NCBI GenBank assembly: GCA_036435485.1
Contig: CM071601.1
Coordinates: 186,656,939-186,720,938 of the forward strand
Reading direction: 5' to 3'
Length of the DNA stretch: 64,000 bases
DNA from: Saposhnikovia divaricata
Taxonomy: Eukaryota; Streptophyta; Magnoliopsida; Apiales; Apiaceae
Of the stretch, positions 1 to 11,500 are shown piece after piece. The translations under genes and the position numbers were made by a program. The notes beneath the pieces were generated by a model. It saw only the letters and a list, made by a program, of their open reading frames with translations, was not told where the DNA came from and ran no database searches. Positions within the stretch are counted from its first letter, which is position 1, and each line of letters starts with the position of its first letter.

Positions 1-40
1 ATAATAAAAGAACAATCTCATGCAAAAATCCTAAATAAAT

Positions 41-1000
41 ACAGGAGTATCTATAATATAAAGAGAAAATAAGATGTGTTTTCATTTTCTAAAACTCCAA
101 AAATTTTTGAAAAGTCTTGAGAAAGTATAAATTGGAATTCACTCTATTTTTTAGGTTTTGATTTTAAGGAAAAAAATTGTTGTATAAGATAAGTATCATC
201 AATAATATGTAATGAAGTTGGAATTTCGATCCCAAACGAGAGCTGCTCGAAACATGTTTAACGGGAAGACGGCTCACTATAAAAGATTGTACTAGCTATT
301 AAAATACCATATTGATGTTATAAATTTTATTTTATTTTTAGGATTTGATTTTTATGGATAAACATTATCATACAAGTAATATATGTAAAAGTTAGGTTTT
401 TTGTCTTAACCGAGAGAGCGGATCAATAGTAATAACCGTGTTTAACAAGAAAGCGGTTCATTAAATAAGACCGTATAAAAAGTGTTTAAATATATAATAC
501 ATAAAATAAAATGTTTTATTGGAAATAGAATACGAGGACGGTGGAGACGTTATATACGATTTTTTTAAAACTATACATCTTTTTTCCTAAAAATCATTTA
601 TTTTAACTTTTTTATACAAGTTTATCTATAATATACAGAAAATATAAGATTTATTTTCATCTTTTAAAACTCTATAAATATTAGAAAGTTTAAAAAATAT
701 AAAAATTGGAATTTACTCTCTTTATATAGTGAAGTTAGAATTTCGGTTTCAAATAAGAGCGGCTCGAAACGTATTTAACGGGAAGAGGGCTCGCTAGAAA
801 AGATTGTATTAGCTATTAGAATTTGATACTGTAGTCATAATTTTTTTTATTTTTACGGTTCGATTTTATGGATAAAAAAATATTATATAAGTCTTTATAA
901 TATATGTTAAAAAGTTGGGATTTCGGTTTTAACGAGAGAGCGGCTCAATCGACAGAATCGTATTTAACAAGAAATTGGTTCATTAGAGAAGATTATCTAA
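41..1000. repeat. Degenerate tandem duplication inside a Helitron-like tail
   Basis: Two diverged direct copies, about 41-480 and 615-1000. Landmarks recur in the same order: a 'tctataatata' start, an 'aaattggaatt.actct' block (about 130 and 704), a 'gctcgaaac.tgtttaacgggaag' block (about 246 and 764) and an 'acgagagagcgg' block (about 405 and 932). The offset falls from about 574 to 519 bp because of indels. The second copy runs into the Helitron-like 3' terminus at 1103, so the repeat is probably part of that element. No open reading frame is preserved. Confidence 0.55.
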
Positions 1001-1073
1001 TTATTAAAATTTAATATTAATATTATAATATAACATAAATGTATTGAATTTTTTTAAAAATAAAAATTGTAAT

Positions 1074-1103
1074 GCCGCCGCGAAGCGCGGCTTTATCAAC
1101 TAG
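1074..1103 (+). mobile_element. Helitron 3' terminus
   Basis: A perfect 6-bp GC hairpin (1077-1082 with 1086-1091, 3-nt loop) is followed 8 nt later by CTAG (1100-1103) and a T. This is the canonical Helitron 3' end: short palindrome, then CTRR, with insertion between host A and T. The body lies to the left and continues beyond the window start. No Rep/helicase coding is seen, so it is a non-autonomous copy. Confidence 0.65.
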
Positions 1104-1604
1104 TTAATATATACACTAAAATATCACACCATATCTTCTAATCACTAACAAAGTATAATAGAAATCCGTATACAACAAATAATAACTGTTAGATTTTTAG
1201 TACGATTATCCTAATTACTAAATAAAAACAATAATATAATTAATGGTAAGTAGCCAACTGTCTTTTCTAATTAAAATATGTTACTTTTTAATTAAAAGAT
1301 ATTACCTTTTATGAACACCTAAATATATCAATTGTACTATATTTTCTAATCATTAACATTTTCTTTCTAATTTAGACGAGTAACCTCTTAATTTAAAACA
1401 CAATCTTGCAATCATTAATCCATACCCAAAAAAATCACATCATATCTTCTAATCGTTAATAAAATATATTTAAAACCATATATTCCAATCATACAACGAA
1501 TAATGACCCTTAGATTTTTAGTAATAAATAAGAACCTTTAGATCTTATGATAAGATATATTTATATTATATGATTATATAATTGTAATAAAAACATAATT
1601 ACAT

Positions 1605-1857
1605 AATTATGAGAGTTCATAACTGAAGTGGTGCAGTAGTCCTTTTGTAAGATATAAGCTATGATATTTTCAAGTTCCAATCATAGTCGGGTAGTATAGT
1701 TGTAAGAGTCGGTAACCATAGTGGTAAGTTTGTTTGTGGCGCAGTGTTTTCAAGAGGCTAGAGTCTGTTCTAGCATATCTGCTTCCTTGAGCTGTAACCA
1801 AACGAGTCTCTAAACTCGTCTTCTAATCTAATGCTGTTTACCAAAAAAAAAAAAAAA
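1605..1857 (+). mobile_element. Possible tRNA-derived SINE
   Basis: TGGTGCAGTAG at 1629-1639 fits the RNA polymerase III box A consensus. GTTCCAATC at 1674-1682 is one mismatch from box B at roughly tRNA spacing. About 160 bp of unrelated body follows and ends in a 15-nt A run at 1843-1857. Head, body and poly(A) tail are the layout of plant SINEs. Related AT-rich sequence flanks both sides (about 1561-1584 and 1863-1887), but a clean target duplication is not certain. Chance matches to box A are possible. Confidence 0.4.
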
Positions 1858-1960
1858 GATAAATATATTATATGAGGTATATAATTGTTTATTATATTAA
1901 ATAATGATTATATAAACATAATTATAACATAAACTAAAATTTATAACATATCAAAACAAA

Positions 1961-1983
1961 CTCGTGCACGGGTTATAAGCTAG
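1961..1983 (+). mobile_element. Helitron 3' terminus (degenerate)
   Basis: A degenerate GTGC/GCAC palindrome at 1963-1971 is followed by 'ttataag' and CTAG at 1980-1983, then T. It is nearly identical to the better preserved terminus at 2752-2778, so both belong to one family. The element body extends left. Confidence 0.55.
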
Positions 1984-1986
1984 TTA

Positions 1987-2778
1987 TCAATATACTATTA
2001 TATAAAAGTCGAAACATTAAAAGTTTTGGTACCTGCTTTTTGGTACTTCGTGAATTTACTTATTTACCCTTCATTAAAAAGAAAAATAATTATACTATTA
2101 AAACACCTAAAATAAATAATAACATAATATGTTTAATGATAATTAGTCGATTGCCTTTTCACATTTACTTTTAGTTGAAGATATTAACTTTTATCGAATT
2201 AAAATATGTTACCTTTTTTATTTAAAACTAATTTTACAATCAATATCTATACTATTAAAACACCTAAAATAAATAATAACATGATATAATTAATGGTAAT
2301 TAGTCAATAATATATACCCAAAAATATCGCACCATAATTTTCAAGAAAAATATAACACCTAAAATAAATAATAACATAATATAATTAATGGTAATTAGTC
2401 AATTGCCTTTTTCATATTTACTTTTAGATGAATATATTACCTTTTATAAATACCTAAAAATATCAATCGTATCATATCTTTCAATCATTAATATTTTTTT
2501 TCTAATTAAAACACGTTACTTTTTAATTTAATCATTAACATATACCCGAAAAAATCACATCATTTTTTTTCAATTATTAATAAAATATATTAAAAATCGT
2601 AAACGTTATTTATAATAAAGAAACATTAGTATAATCAGTAAACATGAGTATATTAAATTATATCACTTTAAAATTAAAAATTATTTAAAAAAATATTATA
2701 TAAAAACATAATTGTAATATTAGATAAAATTTATAACATAATACAAGATATCCGTGCATCGCACGGGTTATAAGCTAG
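1987..2778 (+). mobile_element. Short non-autonomous Helitron
   Basis: It begins with TC preceded by A at 1987, three bases after the preceding Helitron terminus, and ends with a perfect 6-bp hairpin (2752-2757/2761-2766), an 8-nt spacer, CTAG (2775-2778) and T. The left end reads TCAATATACTATTATA, a typical plant Helitron 5' end. It has no coding capacity. Inside, an 'aacacctaaaataaataat' module recurs at about 2101, 2259 and 2348. A related left-end sequence reappears just after it (2779-2860), suggesting head-to-tail insertions. Confidence 0.6.
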
Positions 2779-3069
2779 TTATATTATAATAGCCGAAATA
2801 TTAAAAGGTTGGTTGGTCTGTCGGTCCACGGTACTTCGTGTATTTACTTAATTACCCTTATTTAGTTATTATTTAGTTATTTTTTTTATTTTAATGCATA
2901 TTTATTTTTGTAGTTACGGACAATCCTGTTTATAAAATAAAATAATGTTATTATAGTTCTTAATAATTAACAAATTACCTTTTTCATCTATTACCTTTTT
3001 AACTTTCTTAACTAAAATCTTTTCTTTCCAAAAATATCATAGGTCGTTTTACTTAATGATATAAACTAG

Positions 3070-3071
<2 letters not shown>

Positions 3072-3138
<67 letters not shown>
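3072..3138. repeat. (TA)n microsatellite
   Basis: About 67 bp of uninterrupted alternating TA. This is simple-sequence DNA with no gene content. Confidence 0.95.
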
Positions 3139-3143
<5 letters not shown>

Positions 3144-5227
3144 AGAAGAGCAGAGAGACTTTCACTCAGAAGCTTCAATATATTTTTCTTGATTTTTCAC
3201 ATTTTTGATTTTTGTATTAAAATAATAATTATTTTTTGCATTTAATAGCATTTTAATTAGTAACCAATTGTATATATTGAATATATATTAAATACAATTT
3301 ATTTTATATTAATTATAAAATTTTAGAAATCTTTATTAGAACAGTATAATTATTATATTAATATAAAATATTAATTATCTGTATAAAAGTACAATTATTT
3401 TAAGGTAAAATGATAAAATATAATTATTTATATCATCCATTTATAATCCTTATTCAAAATCACTACAATTTCTTTTTTGGTAACAATAAATAGACAATTT
3501 TAATTTTTCGATAAATTTGTAATCAGTGACATGATAAGATAGAAGTATATATAAATTTTATAATTAACATTCACAATTTAAATACAAGTAATATTGTAGA
3601 ATTTAGTTTTACACATGAACAAATTACATACAGATTGTGACCAACTCGATTAAATTGAACAAACCCAACCCATTTCTTCTGATAAAATTAATAAAAAAAG
3701 TCATGCATTCGTTGTTCCATTATATTGTATTGGAATAAATTAATATTCTAACTAAATACATTCTTATACTATTACCAAGCAATTAATCATGCGTTTATGT
3801 TATGAGACGGCCGTTGGCGTTTAAGAAAGTTAATTAGTTATATTTAATATTTATTAATTGTTCTTATAAAAATTATGTTGACATTGTAATTTAGTATTAA
3901 AAAAAGTAAGAGGTTTTTATGGAGTTGATGAAGTTTTAGAGGATCTTCATTTTGTTTATATATTTATTTTTAAACGACTTAGTGTTTTTTCAGATTTCAA
4001 TGATTTTTAAATTCATTTTCATTTATTATTAAATTGGAGATAGAAAATAATTACATGTACATATTTATTATAAGATTTAATATAAAAGTATTAGAATATG
4101 TGTGTACCATTTTGAATATTTGTCCATGAATTTAAATTTTATATTACATACAAAAAAGTTCTTATAAATGCTCAAAAGCATTAATCAAATGAAGAGAAAC
4201 GAGTGTTGAATCACTTAATTAAAAAAAATCTGAAGCATGACTTAAAAAATGCATTTAAATTCTGTTTTGTTTGTAATACAACCAAATTTTTGTCGATAAG
4301 TTAAGTCAATCATTCAATCACATCTCTCCTTACATTTATATTCTGCTTCCATTCACCATACATTCAAATTTATTAACACATGAAGCAATCACGTCTCTCA
4401 TAATGCCATCTGACAATTAAAAATATTCAAAAATGTTACTTTTACTTATCAAATGCAAAACTTTGTAAATGTTTATCAATACTGGATTTCAAAAGCATTT
4501 TTTATGCGACAAAACCTTTTTCAGCTAAAACGTAATATCTTTTCTATATTTTCTAACTAAAAATATCTCTTTTTCATACTTGTTTTTTCTACTTAATTGT
4601 CCTAAATATTTATTGTTGATAAAAATATGTAATTTTATTTTATAAAATAAAATATTAGTTCATAATAACTAACCAATTACCTTTTTCAGCTAAAACACAT
4701 TATCTTTTCGAAATTCATTAATTAAAACCTCTCCTTTTTAAATATATCACGGACCATTCTATTTAATGAATAAATTAATAATATTATAATTACTAATAAT
4801 TAAATAATCATCTTTTTCAACTAAAAAGTTATATCTTTTTTCTATGTTGTCTAAATAAAAAATCTCCTTTTCAAACTTACTTTCTTACTTAATTTTCCTT
4901 ACTTAAATATTTATTATTGGTAAAAACATGTTAACTTTTCTATTTTCTTAATAACTAATTAATTTCCTTTTTAGGTAAAACATGTTATCATTTATTTTCT
5001 AAAAATACCACGGACAATTAAATTTAATATAATAAAATAATAATATTATAATTACGAATAACTAACTATTTACATTTTCAGCTAAAACACTTTACATTTT
5101 CTCTTAATAAAATTCTTCTCTTCCAATAATATCACGGACAATTGTATTCAATAAAATAATACTATAATAATTAATAATTAATTGATTAACTTTTTCGACT
5201 AAAACATATATTTATCTATATATTATA
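3139..5227. other. AT-rich intergenic DNA with short dispersed repeats
   Basis: No supportable gene. From about 4500 to 5220 a loosely repeated module built on 'tttttcagctaaaacatgttatcttt' variants returns about every 110-150 bp (for example near 4510, 4685, 4810, 4970, 5080 and 5190), consistent with a decayed satellite-like block or Helitron interior. The rest is AT-rich sequence I cannot classify. Confidence 0.5.
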
Positions 5228-5334
5228 GGGATAATCTCAAAATTACCCGTCCTTCAAATTATTTTTTAAAAATACTACCACTTTTAAAACTATTTATAAA
5301 AATACCTTTCTTTAAAATTCTTTTTTAAAAATAC

Positions 5335-5760
5335 GTTTTGCAACCTTTGCAACCTTTCCAACCTCATTTGCAACTTCAGGACGGCGCCAGCCGTGTGAGT
5401 TGCAAATGAGGTTGCAAAAGGTGCAACTGAAAACTGGAAGTTGCAAATGAGGTTGCAACTGAAAACTGCAAGTTGCAAATGAGTTTGCAAAAGTTGCAAC
5501 TGAAAATTGAAAGTTGCAAATGAGGTTGCAAATGAAAAGTGGAAGTTGCAAATGAGGTTGCAAAAGTTGCAACTGAAAACTGGAAATTCGTCTGCTCCCC
5601 TATATAGCATCGAAGTTGCATATTAGGTTGCATATGAAGTTGCATAGCAACCTCATATGCAACCGAAAACTAGAAGTTGCAATTTACAATAGCAACCTCA
5701 TATGCAACCTAATATGCAACCGAAAACTGAAAACTGGAAGTTGCAACTTACAATTTTCAG
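5335..5760. repeat. TTGCAA-rich tandem repeat array
   Basis: At least a dozen variants of a roughly 20-35 bp unit centred on 'gttgcaaatgaggttgcaa' and 'actgaaaactggaag'. Open frames across it on both strands exist only because the unit rarely contains stop codons; they are not genes. Inverted or shorter stretches of the same unit reappear at 6060-6260 and 6830-6860, on the other arm of the foldback element. Confidence 0.8.
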
Positions 5761-5802
5761 TTGTCATTTTCGACCAGTTTTTTGAAATATATATATATAT
5801 AT

Positions 5803-5903
5803 ATATTCAACAAAAAAAAATTTACTGTTCACGTGCTGACGTCACGCCACGTCATCACGTGAATAGTAAATTTTTTTTAACTTTTTTTTTTTTGTTGAAT
5901 AGA
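5803..5903. repeat. Perfect-looking inverted repeat around a CACGTG/TGACGTCA core
   Basis: A 'tattcaacaaaaaaa' arm and its complement flank a centre made of 'tttactgttcacgtgctgacg' and its inverted counterpart. The centre contains two CACGTG and one TGACGTCA-like element, classic bZIP/bHLH site shapes. It lies between two AT tracts inside the foldback element and may be a separate nested insertion. Confidence 0.6.
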
Positions 5904-6326
5904 GCCAAGAATTTTATACATTTTTTGTATTGGGGTACCCCTAGTTTGGTTATTAGATTAACTTGAAATATTTAATTTAGGTTTAGTTTCTATTAGAACA
6001 AGACCATATATATATATTTCAAAAAACTGGTCGAAAATGACAACTGAAAACTCACACGGCTGGCGTCGTCCTGAAGTTACAAATGAGGTTGCAATGGTTA
6101 AAAACTGAAAACTGAAAATTGGAACTTGCAATCGGAAATTCGTCTGCTCCCCTATATAGCAACGAAGTTGCATATTATACCGAAAATTGAAAACTGACTT
6201 CGAAGTTGCATATTAGGTTGCATATGAGGTTGCGTAGCAGCCTCATATTCAACCGAAAACTGACTTCCAGTTTTCAATTGTCATTTTCGACCAGTTTTTT
6301 GAAATATATATATATATATATATATA

Positions 6327-6700
6327 GGGAGGTGCTCAAATGAGACCCCTCTTATAATGAGACTCTCTCTTATAATGAGTCCACCTCATATTTCTTGTAT
6401 TCTAAAAGGCCCCGCCAGGGGCACCCAATACAAAAAAGTCTTATAATTCTACCTCCTATTCAATCATCAAAATTTTTTTTTAAAAGAAATTAAAAAAATA
6501 AAAATAAACTACTGCCATGTCATCATGTTTTCTAAAAAAAAATTTTTTAAAACTTTTTTTTAAGGAATGGATAGAGGGTAGAATTATAGGACTTTTTTGT
6601 ATTGGGTGCCCCTGGCGGGGCCCTTTAGAATACAAGAAATATGAGGTGGACTCATTATAAGAGAGGGTCTCATTATAAGAGGGGTCTCATTTGAGCAGCC

Positions 6701-6703
<3 letters not shown>
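6327..6703. mobile_element. Foldback MITE inserted in a TA microsatellite
   Basis: A 377-bp element with inverted arms of about 150 bp. The left end GGGAGGTGCTCAAATGAGAC and the complement of the right end differ by two bases in the first 23. The arms share TCTTATAATGAG repeats and a GGCCCCGCCAGGGGC palindrome. Both sides are (TA)n, which fits MITE families that target TA microsatellites. It is nested inside the 5228-7044 element. Confidence 0.75.

Positions 6704-6767
<64 letters not shown>
6704..6767. repeat. (TA)n microsatellite
   Basis: About 64 bp of alternating TA. It abuts the right end of the MITE; a shorter matching TA tract (about 6304-6326) abuts the left end, so the element split a longer microsatellite. 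Confidence 0.9.
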
Positions 6768-6770
<3 letters not shown>

Positions 6771-7174
6771 CAAAAAACTGGTCGAAAATGACAACTGAAA
6801 ATTCACATGGCTGGCGCCGCCCTGAAGTTACAAATGAGGTTGCAAAGTTGCAACCCATATTTTTCAACAAAGAATTTTAAAGAAAGGTATTTTTATAGAA
6901 GGTGGTATTTTTAAAAAAAATAGAAGTTAAAAACAAAGACGGTAGTATATTTAGAAAACTGAAAGTATACATCTAAAACTCCATTTTAAAGATAGTAAAA
7001 ATGTAAAAGAAAATTAAAAACATATATATTTTTGTAAATATCCCTATATTTTATAACTAAATTTTTTCCATTTTTTAGAAATATTAGAACACACGAATCT
7101 TATAAAAATAGACTAATCTTTTTTACCCAAACACAGTAAAAGAATAAAAACAGACTAATCTTCTTTACCCAAAC

Positions 7175-7741
7175 CAGTGTTCTCAAAACCGGACCGGACA
7201 TCGAACCGGAAGCCCTACTGGTTACTGGTTCGATTGGTTCAACCGGTTCGACCAGTGGTTCAACCGAATGACGTCATAATTATGTAATATATAATTATAA
7301 ATATATATTTAATTATATATATATATATATAATTATATAAATATATAATATAATCTGAAAAATTATGAATAATCTGCATTTTACTTAGAGTTAATATATA
7401 ATATAATATATAATATTATGAAAAATTATAAATATATAATATAAATTCAAAGATAAAAATTTTACCCGAACCGGTTTTTTTCTGATAAGCCGGTTTTTTT
7501 CTCATTAGCCGGTTTTTTTCTCATAAGCCGGTTTTTTCAGATCTCATAAACCGATTTTTTTTCAAAAAACCGGCCGCCGATCCGGTTCGGTACCGGTTTT
7601 CACCGGTTTTTAGCCGGTTCTGAGCGGTTCTTAACAGGAAAACCGGGAGACCGGTTTTAGGGGTGAACCGAACCGGACCTGCCACCGGTCAGCGGTTGGA
7701 CCGGTTGAACCGGCCGGTCCGGTCCAATTTTAATAACACAG
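7175..7741. mobile_element. hAT-type MITE rich in CCGG
   Basis: The ends are imperfect inverted repeats (CAGTGTTCTCAAAACCGGAC at left; complement of the right end CTGTGTTATTAAAATTGGAC). They are flanked by a perfect 8-bp direct repeat, acccaaac (7167-7174 and 7742-7749), the hAT target-duplication length. The interior has many CCGGTT/AACCGG motifs around an AT-rich core. Removing the element and one repeat gives 'acccaaacacagtaaaag', which also occurs intact about 50 bp to the left. No transposase is encoded. Confidence 0.8.
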
Positions 7742-7749
7742 ACCCAAAC

Positions 7750-8332
7750 ACAGTAAAAGACTACTACTGAGTAGTGTCTACAAATTTACAAGCCCTCGAA
7801 GCCTAATGTATGGGTGAGTCATAAGTGTGTATGTATCTTACTATTAATTTTACATTCTTCAGTCTTGAATATAAAATTCAGGTCTTTACTTGTTGTGTAT
7901 TTTATTATTTATAAACTTGTATAATGATCAGGGTCTTGAATTAAATTGCTGATAAACAAGAAGAATTTTAACTTCTTCTAACAATATTTGTTGGGCAATT
8001 GCTTCTTCTACTAATATTTATCAGAACTTGAGAATAAAGACTGGATCTTTAACTTCTTCAACTTTAATACAACTTCTTGCTCATTGCATTTTTTTCATCT
8101 TTTAATATATGTTTGGAGTTCTTTTACCTGACTAGAATTTCCATTCAATAAGCTCGAATAAGTTTTGCATATCCAGGTTTCAGTTTTTAGTTCTTAAATT
8201 TAATTGTAGTTATTGATCACTGCTCTCTATCTGTCCAAATGTCCAGTCATATGAATCATAATTTCGGTGCAATCAAAGTTATTTTCCGTTTTCGCAAGTT
8301 AGTGGCTCAGGAACAAGAGAGAAAAATAACTC
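7750..8332. other. Unassigned flank left of the gypsy element
   Basis: No convincing gene. A 'gg|gtgagt' splice-donor-like sequence occurs near 7814, but no coding frame can be tied to it. This stretch and that beginning at 13084 may once have been contiguous, before insertion of the element between them. Confidence 0.4.
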
Positions 8333-8550
8333 ACTTTTATTACTCAAATTCAATGTGCCCTACAATGCTTCTAAACATGCCTATTTATACTAATGCTAGA
8401 GGTCCTTACATGCAAATATTGAGGTCCTTAAATGCAAATAAATTATGGTAGGTGGAGTAGGTAGTTAGGTGGAGTGTAGAATCTTGACTTTGTAATTACC
8501 ACATGGGTGGCTACTAGAATTGGTGGCTACTAGAATGGTGACTATTGGAA
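8333..8550 (-). repeat. 3' LTR of the short gypsy element
   Basis: A 218-bp direct repeat of 12866-13083 with few if any differences by eye. It lies just downstream of the polyprotein stop codon on the minus strand. The terminal dinucleotides are non-canonical. Confidence 0.8.
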
Positions 8551-8588
8551 TCATACTCCCCGGGTTGGAGAGAACTCGACCTCGAGTT

Positions 8589-11500
8589 TTAGTATTCTTT
8601 ATCGTCCAAATAAGGCGAAAGATCAGCAACATTAAAAGTTGCAGAAACACCATACGTTCCAGGCAGTTCTACTTTGTAAGCATTGTCATTGATTTTCTGC
8701 ACAACTTTGAATGGTCCATCAGCTCTAGGTGACAACTTGGCATTTGGTTGATTAGGAAATCTCTCTTTTCGTAAATGAATCCAGACCAAATCTCCAACTT
8801 TAAAAATCTGTTGCTTCCGATGTTTGTCTCGCTGGTTTTTGTATCTGGAGTTTTGTTTCCGTATCTGCTCTCGAACTTGTTCATGCAGTTTCTTGATTTC
8901 ATTCGCTCGACTATCTGCATCTAAACTGAATTGTTGTTTGTTGGTTGACGGAGTCAAATCAAGTGGGCTAAGTGGACGGGTGCCATATACAACTTCAAAA
9001 GGGCACTTTCCCGTGGACTGATTAGTTGAATTATTGTAAGCAAATTCAACTTGAGCCAAAATAAGATCCCACTGCTTCAAGTTTTTACCAACAAAACTTC
9101 GAAGTAGATTTCCCAATAGTCGGTTGACAGCTTCGGTTTGTCCATCAGTCTGAGGATGGCTCGCACTACTGAACTGCAGCTTAGTTCCCATCTTCTTCCA
9201 TAAAGTTCTCCAAAAATGGCTTAAAAACTTCACATCTCGATCAGAAGTGATCGTTTTTGGAATTCCATGAAGACGAACTATTTCTTTGAAATACAAATCA
9301 GCAACTTGAACAACATCATTGGTCTTTTGACAAGGAATAAAATGGGCCATCTTTGAGAATATGTCCACCACGACCATAATTGAATCTTTCTGACGTTGAC
9401 TTCGTGGAAGTCCCAAAATAAAATCCATAGCAACATCTTCCCATGGTGATTCTGGTACGGGGAGTGGCATATATAAACCAGTGTTTTGGCGTTTGGATTT
9501 CGCCAAATGACAGATTCTGCATCTTTGAACATGCCGATTTATATCTCTTTCCATTCTTGGCCAGTAAAAATTTTCCTTTACCAGAGCCATAGTTTTATCT
9601 CGACCAAAGTGACCTGCTAATCCTCCATCATGGGCTTCCCAGATAATGGCTTCTCGTAGTGAACATCGAGGAATACACAAAGTCTTCTCTTTGAATAAAA
9701 ATCCTTCATGCTTGTAGTAATCTTTAGAAGATTGCACTTCAGTAGTATTCCAAATTTTCTGGAAGTCAGGATCATCTGGGTACAACTCCTTGATCATTTC
9801 AAAACCAACTACTTTTGTTTGGAGTGTAGACAGTAGAGTATGGCGCCTACTGAGAGCATCTGCAACAACATTTTGAATTCCAGCCTTGTGCTTGATTAGA
9901 AATGGATAAGACTGTAAAAACTCACTCCAAGAGGCATGTCGACGACTAATCTTCTGTTGAGAGTTCAAATATTGTAAAGCTTCATGATCAGAATAAAGAA
10001 TGAATTCTTTATTTAGCAGGTAATGACTCCAATGGTGCAAGGCTCGAACAATTGCATAAAACTCCTTGTCGTATGTGGAATACCGAAGTTTAGCATCGTT
10101 AAGCTTTTCACTGAAGAAGGCTATAGGATGACCTTCTTGACTTAGAATAGCACCAATTCCAGTATGGGAAGCATCACAGCTAACTTCAAATACTTGATCA
10201 AAATTGGGAAGGGCTAATACTGGTGCTTCAGTTAAACATTTCTTCAGCTTGTCAAAACTTTTCTGTGCAGCCTCGGTCCATTGAAACTTGTCTCCTTTGA
10301 TACAATCTATAAGGGGAGCGGCAACTGTACTGAAGTTTTTGATGAATCTTCTGTAAAAGGAGGCTAATCCATGGAAACTTCTGACCTCATGGATTGATTG
10401 CGGAACTGGCCAGCTATTGATTGCTTCTATCTTTTCCGGATCAACTCGTATACCTTCGGATGTGATGATGTATCCAAGAAAAGTAACTTCATTTGTCAGG
10501 AAAGCACATTTCTTCAAATTGGCATAGAGTTTTTGTTCACGAAGAGTCTGTAACACTTGTCGGACATGTTCCAAGTGTTCCTCCTTGTCTTTACTAAAGA
10601 TCAGAATGTCATCAAAATAGACGACGACAAATTTACCAATAAAAGGTCGAAGGACTTGATTCATAAGTTGCATGAATGTACTTGGCGCATTGGACAACCC
10701 AAAGGGCATAACTGTCCATTCATAAAGACCATCTCTTGTTTTAAAGGCAGTCTTCCATTCATCTCCTGGTCGAATTCTGATCTGATGGTATCCGCTTCGA
10801 AGATCAATCTTTGAAAAGATAGTGGAACCATGTATCTGATCTAACAAATCATCAAGTCTAGGAATTGGAAATCTATACTTGATGGTAATTTTGTTGACAG
10901 CTCGACTATCAACACACATTCTCCAGCTTCCATCTTTCTTAGGGACTAGAATAGCAGGAACTGCACAAGGACTAACACTTTCCTGTATTAATCCTTTTTT
11001 TAATAATCCTTCAACTTGATTTTGAATTTCAGCATGTTCCTGAGGACTCATTCTGTATGCGGGTCGGTTTGGAATCGTTGCTCCTGGACTGAAATCAATA
11101 GCGTGTTGGATGTCTCGCATGGGGGGTAGTCTAGATGGAATGTCTTCTGGAATCACATCGGGAAACTCTTCAAGTAGTGGTTTAATTTCGACTGGAACAT
11201 GAGTCTCCTTATTTGATTCGAATAATAGAAATAAGCTCATGGTTTGAACTTCCTCTATAGCTTCCTCCAGTTGTTTCTTCGTGACTAGGGACACTAATGG
11301 TTTGGCTTCCTTCTTGTTTTTATCAAGCTCACTCGGCGGCAGAGTGGCTAGCTTGATTTTTAATCCGTCCTTGACAAAAGAGTAGGTGTTTGCATAACCG
11401 TCATAAAGTACTTGACGATCATACTGCCATGGCCTACCTAGGAGAAGATGACAGGCATCCATAGGCACAACATCACACCATACTTGATCCTGGTACTTCT

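Larger units (their letters stand above)
5228..7044. mobile_element. MULE-like foldback element, non-coding
   Basis: The outer ends are inverted copies (GGGATA... at 5228, ...TATCCC at 7044). Similarity continues inward through the 'cttttttaaaaatac' blocks and the TTGCAA-rich blocks on opposite strands. The flanks are tatattata (5219-5227) and tatatttta (7045-7053), matching at 8 of 9 positions, the target-duplication length of Mutator-like elements. The arms contain TTGCAAATGAGG repeats. Copies of the 'cgaccagttttttgaaat' block lie in both orientations near 5770, 6020, 6290 and 6765, showing internal rearrangement. It holds a nested MITE (6327-6703) and no transposase. Confidence 0.6.

Noticed and set aside
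5290..5966. Several 70-116 codon frames on both strands
   Set aside because: They follow the TTGCAA repeat unit, which lacks stops in several frames; peptides are simple repeats.
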